NCBI GenBank assembly: GCA_003565555.1
Contig: PXBH01000007.1
Location: forward strand, 1-48,504
Reading direction: 5' to 3'
Source of the DNA: Cryomorphaceae bacterium
GTDB taxonomy: Bacteria; Bacteroidota; Bacteroidia; Flavobacteriales_D; Cryomorphaceae
DNA length: 48,504 nucleotides
Shown: piece after piece, positions 9,831-17,598 of the stretch
Layout: every line of letters begins with the position of its first letter
How positions within the stretch are numbered: the first letter of the stretch is position 1
The notes under the pieces: generated by a model
What the model saw: the letters and a program-made list of their open reading frames with translations, nothing else
Databases searched by the model: none
Told to the model about the DNA's origin: nothing
Made by a program: the position numbers and the translations under genes

Positions 9831-11123
9831 ATGAACAACATTCTCCTACATACCGTTTTATCGGGATGTTTGCTTTTTTCTGCTCACTTCGTGTGCGGTC
9901 AGAATGAGCGAACCGGAGTTTCTTTCCGACCCGGGGATCTTTATGATGTCGGGGATTTTCGTCCGCTCGACCCCTCTCTGCACTACAACAGAGATTTTTT
10001 GCGCGACTCCACCTATACATACGAGGCCGTGCGCTCAGACAGCACCGAAGAGTGGGTGCTCACGACACGCCAAGTTCACCAATACAACACCAAAGGCAAA
10101 GAGCAGGCAGCCGTGGTTTCCGTCATGGAGAATAATCGGTGGGAAGATTCCTATAAGCTTGAGTTTACCTATCGACAAGAAACGGAACTGGAAAGCGCAG
10201 TGATGTTTACCCGCGATGAAGGACATGGTACAGACGGAGAATGGGTGATGAGAGAGCGCCGAATTTACGGCTACACGTATTCCGGTATGCAGAGCGATCT
10301 GCTGACCGAGAGGAGAGAGGGGGAGCGTTGGCTGCCGGTTTCTCTCGCAGAGTACACCTACAACGCCTCCGAACTGAAAGAAGAATATTTGCTTTATCAG
10401 TGGTCAGACGAAATTCTTGACTGGCAGCCTGAGGAGCGAACTTTATATACCTACGAGGAGGCTACCGACCTCCCCGCATCTGAGCGTATCCAATTTTGGG
10501 ATACGATTTCGGGAGATTGGATTAACGTGTCGAGAATGGTCTTTTTCTATGATGAGCATGCAAACCTTGTAGAAGCGGTAAAGAGCACTTGGGACCGCGA
10601 CACAGAACGCTTCGTGCCTGTCACCCATACCGAATGGTCTTACAACCATGAAGGACTGCAGTTGAACATGATCACCGTCCCCGCCGAGGGTTTTGATGCC
10701 CAGGCTGCCGAAGGGGAGGGCGCGGTATTCAGCGAGCACAATGCGCTGTACTCTGAAGAGGGCAACCTGAACCAAGTGGTGGTAACCGAATGGAACGAGG
10801 AAACCGACGATTGGGTACCCGTTCGTTTTGATGAGCACTTTTGGTCGGCGCACACCACGGGCACCGGAATTCCCGAACACACCGAAATAAACTGTATTTA
10901 TGCGAACCCGTACACCATCGGCTTGCCTTGGAATTGTGAAGGTTTGATGCGCGATGTTCAATACTCCTTTGAGATTTTTGACCTTACGGGCCGCCTCTAT
11001 TATGCAGACACTTTCAAGGGAGGAGATTCATTCCGCGTGCGTCGAAACGTGCCTTCGGGTATCTACATTGCTGTGATCACAGGGGGTATGGACCGCCACG
11101 CGGAGAAAGTTATCGTGCGTTGA
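9831..11123 (+). CDS. Secreted repeat protein with T9SS-type C-terminal domain
   Basis: 430 aa from ATG 9831. An in-frame TTG at 9807 would add eight residues ahead of the signal peptide (MNNILLHTVLSGCLLFSAHF, cleavage near VCGQ), so the ATG is preferred. From about residue 50 to 340 the protein is made of roughly eight degenerate repeats of 30-45 residues, each with a Trp followed by a few residues and then Y-x-Y (WLPVSLAEYTY, WQPEERTLYTY, WVPVRFDEHFW). The last 75 or so residues resemble a T9SS sorting domain (IFDLTGRLYY, SGIYIAVI, AEKVIVR), with YANPY in place of the usual YPNP. Predicted cell-surface protein, function unknown. The repeats may form a beta-solenoid or propeller-like surface. 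Confidence 0.8.
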   Translation: MNNILLHTVLSGCLLFSAHFVCGQNERTGVSFRPGDLYDVGDFRPLDPSLHYNRDFLRDSTYTYEAVRSDSTEEWVLTTRQVHQYNTKGKEQAAVVSVMENNRWEDSYKLEFTYRQETELESAVMFTRDEGHGTDGEWVMRERRIYGYTYSGMQSDLLTERREGERWLPVSLAEYTYNASELKEEYLLYQWSDEILDWQPEERTLYTYEEATDLPASERIQFWDTISGDWINVSRMVFFYDEHANLVEAVKSTWDRDTERFVPVTHTEWSYNHEGLQLNMITVPAEGFDAQAAEGEGAVFSEHNALYSEEGNLNQVVVTEWNEETDDWVPVRFDEHFWSAHTTGTGIPEHTEINCIYANPYTIGLPWNCEGLMRDVQYSFEIFDLTGRLYYADTFKGGDSFRVRRNVPSGIYIAVITGGMDRHAEKVIVR

Positions 11124-11169
11124 TGAACTTTGCACGCCCCGCCCCGTTATTTTTCTAAAAGCAACCCGA

Positions 11170-12387
11170 ATGGCTCAACCCGTTTACGAGAAGGATTCCG
11201 AACTTCACGCTGTAGAGCACAGCTACCGCGAAGTGCGCCGAAAAACAGAAAATATCTGTGCGCCGATGCATCCCGAAGATTGTACCGTTCAGCCCGCCGT
11301 CTTCGTCTCACCGCCCAAGTGGCACTTGGCGCATACCACTTGGTTTTTTGAAACTTTCGTTCTGAAAAGGTGGGCCGAAGGATACCGAGAATTCCACCCC
11401 GATTTCGGATACCTGTTCAACAGCTATTACGAAACCTTAGGTAAACGTGTGGCCCGTGATCACCGCGGCGAATTGACCAGACCGCCTCTGCCTGAAATCC
11501 TCGCCTACCGCGCACATGTCGACGAAGCCATGGTGCGCTTTTTGGCAACAGAACGCAGCACTGAGCCGGAAGCGGCATCACTGATTGAAATCGGTCTGCA
11601 CCACGAAATGCAGCATCAGGAGCTTTTATACACCGATATCAAGTATATTCTTGGTACCAATCCGACTTATCCCGTGTACCATCCCGAAGCACGTGAGGAC
11701 CGTCCGGGCCCTGTCGGGGAAAGAGGTGATTTGCACGTGAACGGAGGGACGGCTCCGGTGGGCCATACAGGCGCCGGATTTTCTTACGACAATGAGCATG
11801 CCCGGCATAAAGTCTACCTCGAACCTTTCAGCATCTCTGCGCAACCCGTGACTTACGGCGAATATATCGAATTCATTGAGGAGGGAGGATACAGGGACCA
11901 TCGTCTGTGGCACGCCGACGGATGGGATTGGCTGCACGAATCAGGTGTTGAAGCACCAATGTATATGTTTCAAAAAAACGGTACATGGGTGCGCTTTACA
12001 CTTTCAGGCTTGCTCGAAGTAAACATGGATTGTCCCGTAATGCACGTGAATTTTTATGAAGCATCTGCTTATGCCGCCTTTGCAGGACGGCGGCTCCCCA
12101 CGGAAGCCGAGTGGGAAACGGCTTCGGCACGCTTCTCATGGGGCCAGTCTTGGGAGTGGACGGGAAGCGCTTATCTGCCTTATCCGGGATATATGCAACC
12201 TAAAGGGGCGGTAGGTGAGTATAACGGTAAGTTTATGGTCAACCAAATGGTACTTCGCGGAGCATCTCCCGCCACCTATCCGGGGCACAGCCGAGCCACG
12301 TACCGAAACTTTTTTCAACCCCCTTGCCAATGGCAGTTCACAGGAATCAGAACGGCAGCATTACAGAACAGTTTAAAGCAGACGTAG
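11170..12387 (+). CDS. egtB: Ergothioneine biosynthesis protein EgtB (iron-dependent sulfoxide synthase)
   Basis: 405 aa, close to family length. EgtB joins a sulfur donor (gamma-glutamylcysteine or cysteine) to hercynine, using O2 and a non-haem iron. The N-terminal DinB-like helical domain carries the three-His iron site: the His in WHLAHTTWFFE (about 52-55) and HEMQH (145-149). The C-terminal half is the formylglycine-generating-enzyme-like fold (GGTAPVG near 195, RRLPTEAEWE, WEWTGSAY, VLRGAS, YRNFFQP). The last 58 nt overlap egtD in another frame, indicating translational coupling. No egtC-like amidohydrolase or egtE lyase is in the window. Cysteine as direct donor is possible but cannot be decided here. 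Confidence 0.93.
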   Translation: MAQPVYEKDSELHAVEHSYREVRRKTENICAPMHPEDCTVQPAVFVSPPKWHLAHTTWFFETFVLKRWAEGYREFHPDFGYLFNSYYETLGKRVARDHRGELTRPPLPEILAYRAHVDEAMVRFLATERSTEPEAASLIEIGLHHEMQHQELLYTDIKYILGTNPTYPVYHPEAREDRPGPVGERGDLHVNGGTAPVGHTGAGFSYDNEHARHKVYLEPFSISAQPVTYGEYIEFIEEGGYRDHRLWHADGWDWLHESGVEAPMYMFQKNGTWVRFTLSGLLEVNMDCPVMHVNFYEASAYAAFAGRRLPTEAEWETASARFSWGQSWEWTGSAYLPYPGYMQPKGAVGEYNGKFMVNQMVLRGASPATYPGHSRATYRNFFQPPCQWQFTGIRTAALQNSLKQT

Positions 12388-13301
12388 ATAAAGGGCTGTC
12401 CGCCCCGTTCAAGTTTCTGCTTTCGCGGTATTTTTACGACGCACGCGGTGACAAACTCTTTCAGGACATTATGCACATGCCTGAATATTATCTCACCGAC
12501 GCCGAACACGAAATTTTTTCCCGACAGGGCGCAGACATTTTGAGGCGTTTTGATGCCGGCGGCAGCTTTGACCTCGTCGAGTTCGGTGCCGGCGACGGGC
12601 TGAAAACCCGCATTCTCATCAAACGGATGATCGAAACGGACACCCCTTTCACGTATCGGCCCATCGACATCTCCGATGATGTTCTCGCAGCACTCAAATT
12701 CGACCTGAAACTGGCATATCCCGACCTCGAGGTGATCCCGGAGCACGCCGAATATTTCACCGCACTTCAAAATATCAATGAACAAAGTGACCGAAAGAAA
12801 CTCGTACTTTTCTTGGGATCGAGCATCGGAAATTTTGCCGAAGATCGGACACGTGCTTTTCTGGATGCCCTCAGCTCCAAGCTCAGTAAAGGCGATACGG
12901 TATTGATCGGGTTTGACCTGAAAAAAGACCCCGAGGTGGTACTTCGCGCTTACAATGACCCTGCGGGCATCACCGCCGAATTTAACCTGAATGTGCTGAG
13001 AAGAATCAACAGGGATCTCGGAGGTAATTTCGCGCTCGACCGCTTCAAACACTATCCCACCTACAATCCCGAATCGGGCTTTGCCCGAAGCTACCTGGTG
13101 AGTACGCGGACGCAAGACGTGTCGATAGAAGCGATGAACAAGACATACCTGTTCGCTGAAGGAGAATGCATTCATACCGAAATCAGCAGGAAATACGACA
13201 AGCCGCAAATCGAAGCGCTGCTTTCGAATTCCGGATTTTCCGTGAAAGAACATTTTACGGATTCGCGGGGTTATTACGTAAACACCCTTGCGGAAAAATA
13301 A
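12330..13301 (+). CDS. egtD: L-histidine N-alpha-methyltransferase EgtD
   Basis: 323 aa from ATG 12330; a TTG six bases earlier is possible. EgtD trimethylates histidine to hercynine with S-adenosylmethionine, the first step of ergothioneine synthesis. The EgtD-type N-terminus (YFYDARGDKLFQDI, PEYYLTDAE) is followed by the SAM site VEFGAGDGLKTRILI and by LFLGSSIGNF, both family hallmarks. The C-terminal ALLSNSGFSVKEHFTD continues the methyltransferase fold. It overlaps the 3' end of egtB by 58 nt and ends 5 nt before the DUF427 gene, so the three form an operon. Confidence 0.95.
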   Translation: MAVHRNQNGSITEQFKADVDKGLSAPFKFLLSRYFYDARGDKLFQDIMHMPEYYLTDAEHEIFSRQGADILRRFDAGGSFDLVEFGAGDGLKTRILIKRMIETDTPFTYRPIDISDDVLAALKFDLKLAYPDLEVIPEHAEYFTALQNINEQSDRKKLVLFLGSSIGNFAEDRTRAFLDALSSKLSKGDTVLIGFDLKKDPEVVLRAYNDPAGITAEFNLNVLRRINRDLGGNFALDRFKHYPTYNPESGFARSYLVSTRTQDVSIEAMNKTYLFAEGECIHTEISRKYDKPQIEALLSNSGFSVKEHFTDSRGYYVNTLAEK

Positions 13302-13306
13302 CTCAC

Positions 13307-13588
13307 ATGCGCGCAATCTGGAACGGCGAGGTAATCGCCGAAAGCGAAGACACCATCGTAGTAGAAAACAACCACTATTTCCCGCCCGAAACGGTGAACA
13401 AAGAATTTCTCGCAGAAAGTGACCACCACACCGTATGCCCTTGGAAGGGTACTGCATCCTATTACCACATTTCCGTAGACGGAAAAGTGAATGAGAATGC
13501 CGCCTGGTATTACCCCGAGACCTCAAAACTTGCCGAGAAGTTTAAAGACTATGTTGCTTTTTGGCGCGGGGTGGAAGTCAAGGACTGA
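13307..13588 (+). CDS. DUF427 domain protein
   Basis: 93 aa from ATG 13307, 5 nt after the egtD stop. The sequence matches the DUF427 pattern: MRAIWNGEVIAES, ENNHYFPPE, CPWKGTASYYH and AWYYPE. The CPWKG and YYP motifs line the putative ligand pocket of this small beta-fold. No signal peptide, so cytosolic. Its biochemical role is not established. Tight linkage to egtBD suggests it acts in, or is induced with, ergothioneine synthesis or redox stress (inference). Confidence 0.85.
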   Translation: MRAIWNGEVIAESEDTIVVENNHYFPPETVNKEFLAESDHHTVCPWKGTASYYHISVDGKVNENAAWYYPETSKLAEKFKDYVAFWRGVEVKD

Positions 13589-13653
13589 GTAAACCGCCGT
13601 TTCATATAGCGTAAAGCTGCGCCGTCCCTTCTCTGATCGGGAGGTGGACGCCC

Positions 13654-15075
13654 TTATCCGGCGACTTGCAGCCCGAGCTTTTTTCCTTCATTCAGCATGA
13701 AGTTATACGCTTCGTCGTAGTCGTTTCTGATCTGTCCGTCCAATATGGCCTCCTTGATGCTGTTTTTGATGATGCCGACCTCGCGCGACGGAGCAATACC
13801 GAAAGTCTTCATAATCACTTCTCCGCTTACCGGCGGTTGCCAGTTTCTTACGCGGTCTTTCTCTTCCACCAGAACCAGCTTCTTTTTGACCTTCTCGTAG
13901 TTCTCCAAATACCTTTTCACTTTGGACTCATTCTTCGAAGTGATGTCACTTTTGCAGAGGATCATCAGGTCGTCGATGTCATCGCCCGCGTCGTAAAGCA
14001 GGCGGCGGAGGGCAGAGTCTGTAGCAATGTCTTTGGTAAGAGCAATCGGCCTGAGGTGAAGGGCGACGAGCTTCTGAACGTACTTCATCTTCTGGTCCAG
14101 CGGCAATTTCAATCGTTTGAAAATTTGGGGAACCATGCGTGCGCCTTTGTCTTCGTGGCCGTGAAAGGTCCAGCCTGCTCTCGGGTGAAAGCGTTTGGTC
14201 ACCGGCTTGGCAATGTCGTGAAGTATGGCGGCCCAGCGCAGCCAGAGGTTGTCGCTTTGGCCTGCTACATTGTCAAGCACTTCCAAGGTGTGATAAAAAT
14301 TGTCCTTGTGCCCGATTCCGTCGCGCTCTTCGGCACCCTGAAGCGCGACCATCTCCGGGAAAAATTCACCAAGCAAACCTGTATCAAACAGAAGTTTGAA
14401 TCCGACAGAAGGCTTGTCCGCTTCGATGATTTTATTCAGCTCCGTCGTGATCCGCTCTGCACTGACGATTTTGAGCCGGTGGTGCATTTCTTTCATCGCC
14501 TCCATGGCTTTGGCTTCTATCTTGAAGCCGAGTTGGGTGGCAAAGCGCACCGCGCGCATCATGCGCAGCGGATCGTCGCTGAAAGTGACATGCGGATCGG
14601 TAGGGGTGCGGATGATTTTGCCCCTGAGGTCGGCGATGCCGTCGAAGGGGTCTATCAGCATCCCGAAATTGGACTTGCTCAGGCCTATGGCCATGGCATT
14701 GACGGTAAAATCTCTCCTCAGCTGGTCGTCTTCGAGGGTACCTGCCTCAACGAAAGGCTTGCGCGAGTCTCGGGCATAGCTTTCTTTCCGCGCCCCCACA
14801 AACTCCAATTCCCATTCGCCGTGGCGCACCATGGCGGTGCCGAAATTTTTGAAGACTTTCACACCCTTGGCGCCCGTTCGCTTTTCCACGGCCTTTGCCA
14901 AGGCAATCCCGTTTCCGGTGGTCACTACATCCAGGTCCTTGCAATTGCGGCCCAGCAAGGTGTCGCGTACGAATCCGCCCACGACGTATGCCTCCGCATC
15001 CATTTCGGTCACTACTTCGTGCAAAAGCTTGAAGACAGGGAGCTCCAGCGCCTTGCTATGGTCTCTGATTCGCAT
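13654..15075 (-). CDS. cca: CCA-adding tRNA nucleotidyltransferase with HD domain
   Basis: 473 aa. Adds or repairs the 3' CCA end of tRNA. Class II polymerase-beta head domain with VVGGFVRD (31-38), the metal-binding DLD (47-49) and RRDFTVNAMA (about 120-129), then the neck and body helices (DPLRMMRAVRFATQLGF). The C-terminal HD phosphohydrolase domain is marked by WAAILHDIAKP (His286-Asp287). Last gene of the operon dapD-GT9-yrdC-like-cca, 12 nt behind the YrdC-domain gene. Both cca and a YrdC-type gene act on tRNA in other bacteria, which may explain the pairing. Confidence 0.95.
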   Translation of the reverse strand: MRIRDHSKALELPVFKLLHEVVTEMDAEAYVVGGFVRDTLLGRNCKDLDVVTTGNGIALAKAVEKRTGAKGVKVFKNFGTAMVRHGEWELEFVGARKESYARDSRKPFVEAGTLEDDQLRRDFTVNAMAIGLSKSNFGMLIDPFDGIADLRGKIIRTPTDPHVTFSDDPLRMMRAVRFATQLGFKIEAKAMEAMKEMHHRLKIVSAERITTELNKIIEADKPSVGFKLLFDTGLLGEFFPEMVALQGAEERDGIGHKDNFYHTLEVLDNVAGQSDNLWLRWAAILHDIAKPVTKRFHPRAGWTFHGHEDKGARMVPQIFKRLKLPLDQKMKYVQKLVALHLRPIALTKDIATDSALRRLLYDAGDDIDDLMILCKSDITSKNESKVKRYLENYEKVKKKLVLVEEKDRVRNWQPPVSGEVIMKTFGIAPSREVGIIKNSIKEAILDGQIRNDYDEAYNFMLNEGKKLGLQVAG

Positions 15076-15087
15076 GTACGGGGCGGC

Positions 15088-15657
15088 TTATTCGCGAAGT
15101 ACGGCTACTTCCCCCGCCGGTCCCAATTTAATCACGGGAATTTTTCGCAGAGGATAGTGCCGATTTGCGGTCGGCAAAGATAGTACATATCCCACCTCAT
15201 CCAAAACCTCGGGCGATGCCTCATCAGTTCCGGCGGCGGGCAGGCCTTCCGCATTGATCAGTGCTGTACACGCTAAGGGGCCGTTGGCCGCTTGCACCAA
15301 TTTTCGCTCCTCCGCATCTTTGCAAATTCTCACGGCCACGGTGCCGTCGTCTGCGAGCACCTCTTTCGACAGGCCTTTTCCTTTCGGCAAGACCAAAATG
15401 ATCGCTTCGGTCGCGGTGTCAATGATGTCCCAGGCGATAGGAGGTACATCGGTGGTATACCGGTTGAGGCGGGCATCGCTGTCGATCAATACGGAAAATC
15501 CCTTCTCCGGAGGCCGCTTTTTCAACTTCCGAAGCTTGGCGACGGCCTCGCTGTTGCGGGCATCGCAGATCAGTGCGGGATAGCCGTCCAATGTGCCGAT
15601 AAGAATTTCCCCGTCGCGGAGCAGGGCCGTTGCAGTCTTGGTATCTACCGATTTCAT
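15088..15657 (-). CDS. YrdC/Sua5-domain protein with degenerate active-site motifs
   Basis: 189 aa from ATG 15657, which overlaps the GT9 stop codon as ATGA. The overall sequence follows the bacterial TsaC/Sua5 threonylcarbamoyl-AMP synthase fold: LLRDGEILIG, CDARNSEAVAKLRKLKKRP, VLIDSDARL, GTVAVRICKD. However, the family's near-universal PTDTVxG motif reads GTLDGYPAL, and the S-T-S-A-N-x-S-G motif reads ACTALINAEG. The lysine-rich KLKKRP segment is kept. Threonine/ATP handling is therefore doubtful. It may be a paralogue with a changed function (YciO-like) or an inactive remnant kept in frame, with a true tsaC elsewhere. Confidence 0.8.
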   Translation of the reverse strand: MKSVDTKTATALLRDGEILIGTLDGYPALICDARNSEAVAKLRKLKKRPPEKGFSVLIDSDARLNRYTTDVPPIAWDIIDTATEAIILVLPKGKGLSKEVLADDGTVAVRICKDAEERKLVQAANGPLACTALINAEGLPAAGTDEASPEVLDEVGYVLSLPTANRHYPLRKIPVIKLGPAGEVAVLRE

Positions 15658-16634
15658 GAGGGAAGCATTTGCTGCACATCTATGCCGTGTGCACATTTAA
15701 AATGGCCTTTCGGGCAAGATTTTTTTCCGTGAAGTCCGCAAGGCCTGCAGGTGAGCTCCTCAGCGGTCTGTACGGTGTGCGACACGTCGCTCAGCGGACC
15801 GAATCCGAATTCGGGAATCGTGCTGCAATACACGGCGGTGACGGGCGCATTCACGGCAGATGCCATGTGAAGCGGCGCGGAATCATTGGTGTAATTCATT
15901 CGCGCCGACTCCATAAGTGCAGCGGATTGCAAAAAATTGAGCTCTCCCGCCAGCACATGCACACCGCTGTGGGCACTGTCTGCCTTAATCTTTGCGCAGA
16001 TTTCGAGATCCGCGGGACCGCCGAGCAGGTAGATGCGCCAATCAGGCTTGATGCTGTGGATGAGTTCAATCCACTTTTCTGAAGGAAGCTGTTTGGTGAA
16101 CCAGACCGATGCCGGGGAAATGGTGATAAAAGGCTGACCCGTGTAGGGCTCTGCCTTGGCATAATCCACTGCCGTGGGGTAGAGTACGGGCCGCTGAAAG
16201 CTTGCATCAGTGAGGTGTTCGATCAAGCTCAGGTTGCGGTGAGTCTCGTGGTGCTCCCGGTCGATGACGTGCGGAAATTTCTTCGTGTAAGCAAAGGAGA
16301 AAGGATTCTTGCTGAACCCGATTTTCTCCGTCTCTCCCGAAGAGGTGGTAAGCAGTCCGGAGGAGGCAAAACGCTGTAGGTTAATCAGCAGGTCGTAATT
16401 GTTCCTTCTCACTTCCTTCCCGAGCTTCGCGAGGGAATTGTACTTCGACTTCTTCTTGTCCCAAATCAATACCTTGTTGATTTTCGGATGCTCCCGCAGC
16501 AGGCCTTCGTTTCCCTTTCGGAGCAGGAAATCGATGTCCGCATCGGGATAGAACCGCTTCAATTTTTCGATGAGCGGTGTGGCCAGGATGACGTCTCCGA
16601 TAAATGCGGTCTGTATGATCAGGATGCGCTTCAT
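15654..16634 (-). CDS. Glycosyltransferase family 9 (ADP-heptose:LPS heptosyltransferase-like)
   Basis: 326 aa from ATG 16634; a GTG three bases earlier is also possible. GT9 enzymes transfer heptose to the lipopolysaccharide core at the inner face of the inner membrane. Visible family features: N-terminal KRILIIQTAFIGDVILATPLIEKL split over residues 2-25, PFITISPASVWFTKQ in mid-protein, YLLGGPAD, and the C-terminal donor site NDSAPLHMASAVNAPVTAVYCS. A Cys-rich tail (CRPCGLHGKKSCPKGHFKC) with four cysteines is typical of many GT9 proteins. It starts 3 nt after dapD and ends overlapping the next gene, so it is internal to an operon. Exact acceptor unknown. Confidence 0.9.
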   Translation of the reverse strand: MKRILIIQTAFIGDVILATPLIEKLKRFYPDADIDFLLRKGNEGLLREHPKINKVLIWDKKKSKYNSLAKLGKEVRRNNYDLLINLQRFASSGLLTTSSGETEKIGFSKNPFSFAYTKKFPHVIDREHHETHRNLSLIEHLTDASFQRPVLYPTAVDYAKAEPYTGQPFITISPASVWFTKQLPSEKWIELIHSIKPDWRIYLLGGPADLEICAKIKADSAHSGVHVLAGELNFLQSAALMESARMNYTNDSAPLHMASAVNAPVTAVYCSTIPEFGFGPLSDVSHTVQTAEELTCRPCGLHGKKSCPKGHFKCAHGIDVQQMLPS

Positions 16635-16637
16635 CAC

Positions 16638-17450
16638 TCAGACGGCGATCTTGTGTTCGCGCAGCGTTTCATTCAATGATGTTTTGAGGTCGGTCCCCGG
16701 GCTGCGCTTTCCGATAATCAAGGCACAGGGCACTTGGTATGCGCCTGCCGGAAACTCTTTCGTGTAGCTGCCGGGAATCACCACCGAGCGCTCGGGCACT
16801 TCCCCGCGAAGGGTGACGGGCTCATCGCCGGTCACGTCAATAATGCGGGTGGTCTTCGTAAGGACGGTGTTGGCGCCCAGAACGGCTTCCTTCCTCACGC
16901 GCACGCCCTCTACCACGATGCAGCGCGAGCCGATGAATGCGCCGTCTTCCACAATGACGGGGGCCGCCTGAAGCGGTTCAAGTACTCCGCCGATACCCAC
17001 ACCGCCGCTCAGGTGCACATTTTTTCCTATTTGGGCGCAGCTTCCTACCGTGGCCCAAGTATCCACCATGGTATTTTCGTCTACGAAGGCACCGATGTTT
17101 ACGTAGCTCGGCATCATCACCACGCCGGGAGCAATATATGACCCGTAACGCGCTACGGCATGGGGTACCACACGCACCGATTTTTCGCGGTAACCCGTTT
17201 TGAGCCGCATTTTATCATGAAACTCAAAGGGACCCACTTCGACGGTTTCCATTTTCCTTACCGGGAAATAGAGTACCACGGCTTTTTTCACCCACTCATT
17301 CACGCGCCATCCGTCACCGTCCGGCTCCGCACATCTTAAAGCGCCTTCATCCAATGCGGCGATTACTTCTTCCACCGCGTTGCGGTAAGGCATCCTTTCC
17401 AAGAGACTGCGGTCGTCCCATGCGGCCAATATGGCTTGTTCTGTTGTCAT
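16638..17450 (-). CDS. dapD: 2,3,4,5-tetrahydropyridine-2,6-dicarboxylate N-succinyltransferase
   Basis: 270 aa from ATG 17450. The frame stays open further upstream, but the sequence MTTEQAILAAWDDR and a -7 box at 17469-17476 fix the start. DapD succinylates tetrahydrodipicolinate in the succinylase branch of lysine and diaminopimelate synthesis. N-terminal helical domain, then a left-handed beta-helix of hexapeptide repeats (IAPGVVMMPSYVNIGAFVDE, VDTWATVGSCAQIG, HLSGGVGIGG, VIVEDGAFIGSRCIVVEGV, AVLGANTVLT). Ends in GAYQVPCALIIG. Leads the operon dapD-GT9-yrdC-like-cca and is divergent from the permease gene at 17599. Confidence 0.95.
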   Translation of the reverse strand: MTTEQAILAAWDDRSLLERMPYRNAVEEVIAALDEGALRCAEPDGDGWRVNEWVKKAVVLYFPVRKMETVEVGPFEFHDKMRLKTGYREKSVRVVPHAVARYGSYIAPGVVMMPSYVNIGAFVDENTMVDTWATVGSCAQIGKNVHLSGGVGIGGVLEPLQAAPVIVEDGAFIGSRCIVVEGVRVRKEAVLGANTVLTKTTRIIDVTGDEPVTLRGEVPERSVVIPGSYTKEFPAGAYQVPCALIIGKRSPGTDLKTSLNETLREHKIAV

Positions 17451-17468
17451 TTGCTCGGCTTGAGTCCA

Positions 17469-17476
17469 CAAATATA
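17469..17476 (-). promoter_or_regulatory. -7 promoter box TATATTTG upstream of dapD
   Basis: Perfect TAnnTTTG on the minus strand, 18 nt before ATG 17450. The predicted leader is only about 15 nt. No clear -33 TTG at the usual spacing. Confidence 0.55.
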
Positions 17477-17598
17477 GCATTCCGCAAGGGGGCACCGAAG
17501 CCGTTGCGGGCTGAGTGGTGTGAAGATTTCCGAAACGCAGCCGTGAACACTCTGTTTTTCGCGAATTACCCCTACTTTCGCTCCAAAACCTTCAAACC

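Noticed and set aside
12315-13526. Open frame of about 400 codons on the minus strand
   Set aside because: Antisense shadow of egtD and the DUF427 gene, with a Cys/Arg-rich, unconvincing translation.
13589-13653. tRNA or terminator between DUF427 and cca
   Set aside because: No cloverleaf and no stem with a T tract could be found in the 65 nt.
13666-15183. Long open frame on the plus strand (about 500 codons)
   Set aside because: Lies antisense to cca and the YrdC-like gene, whose minus-strand products are clearly recognisable. The plus-strand translation has no family pattern.
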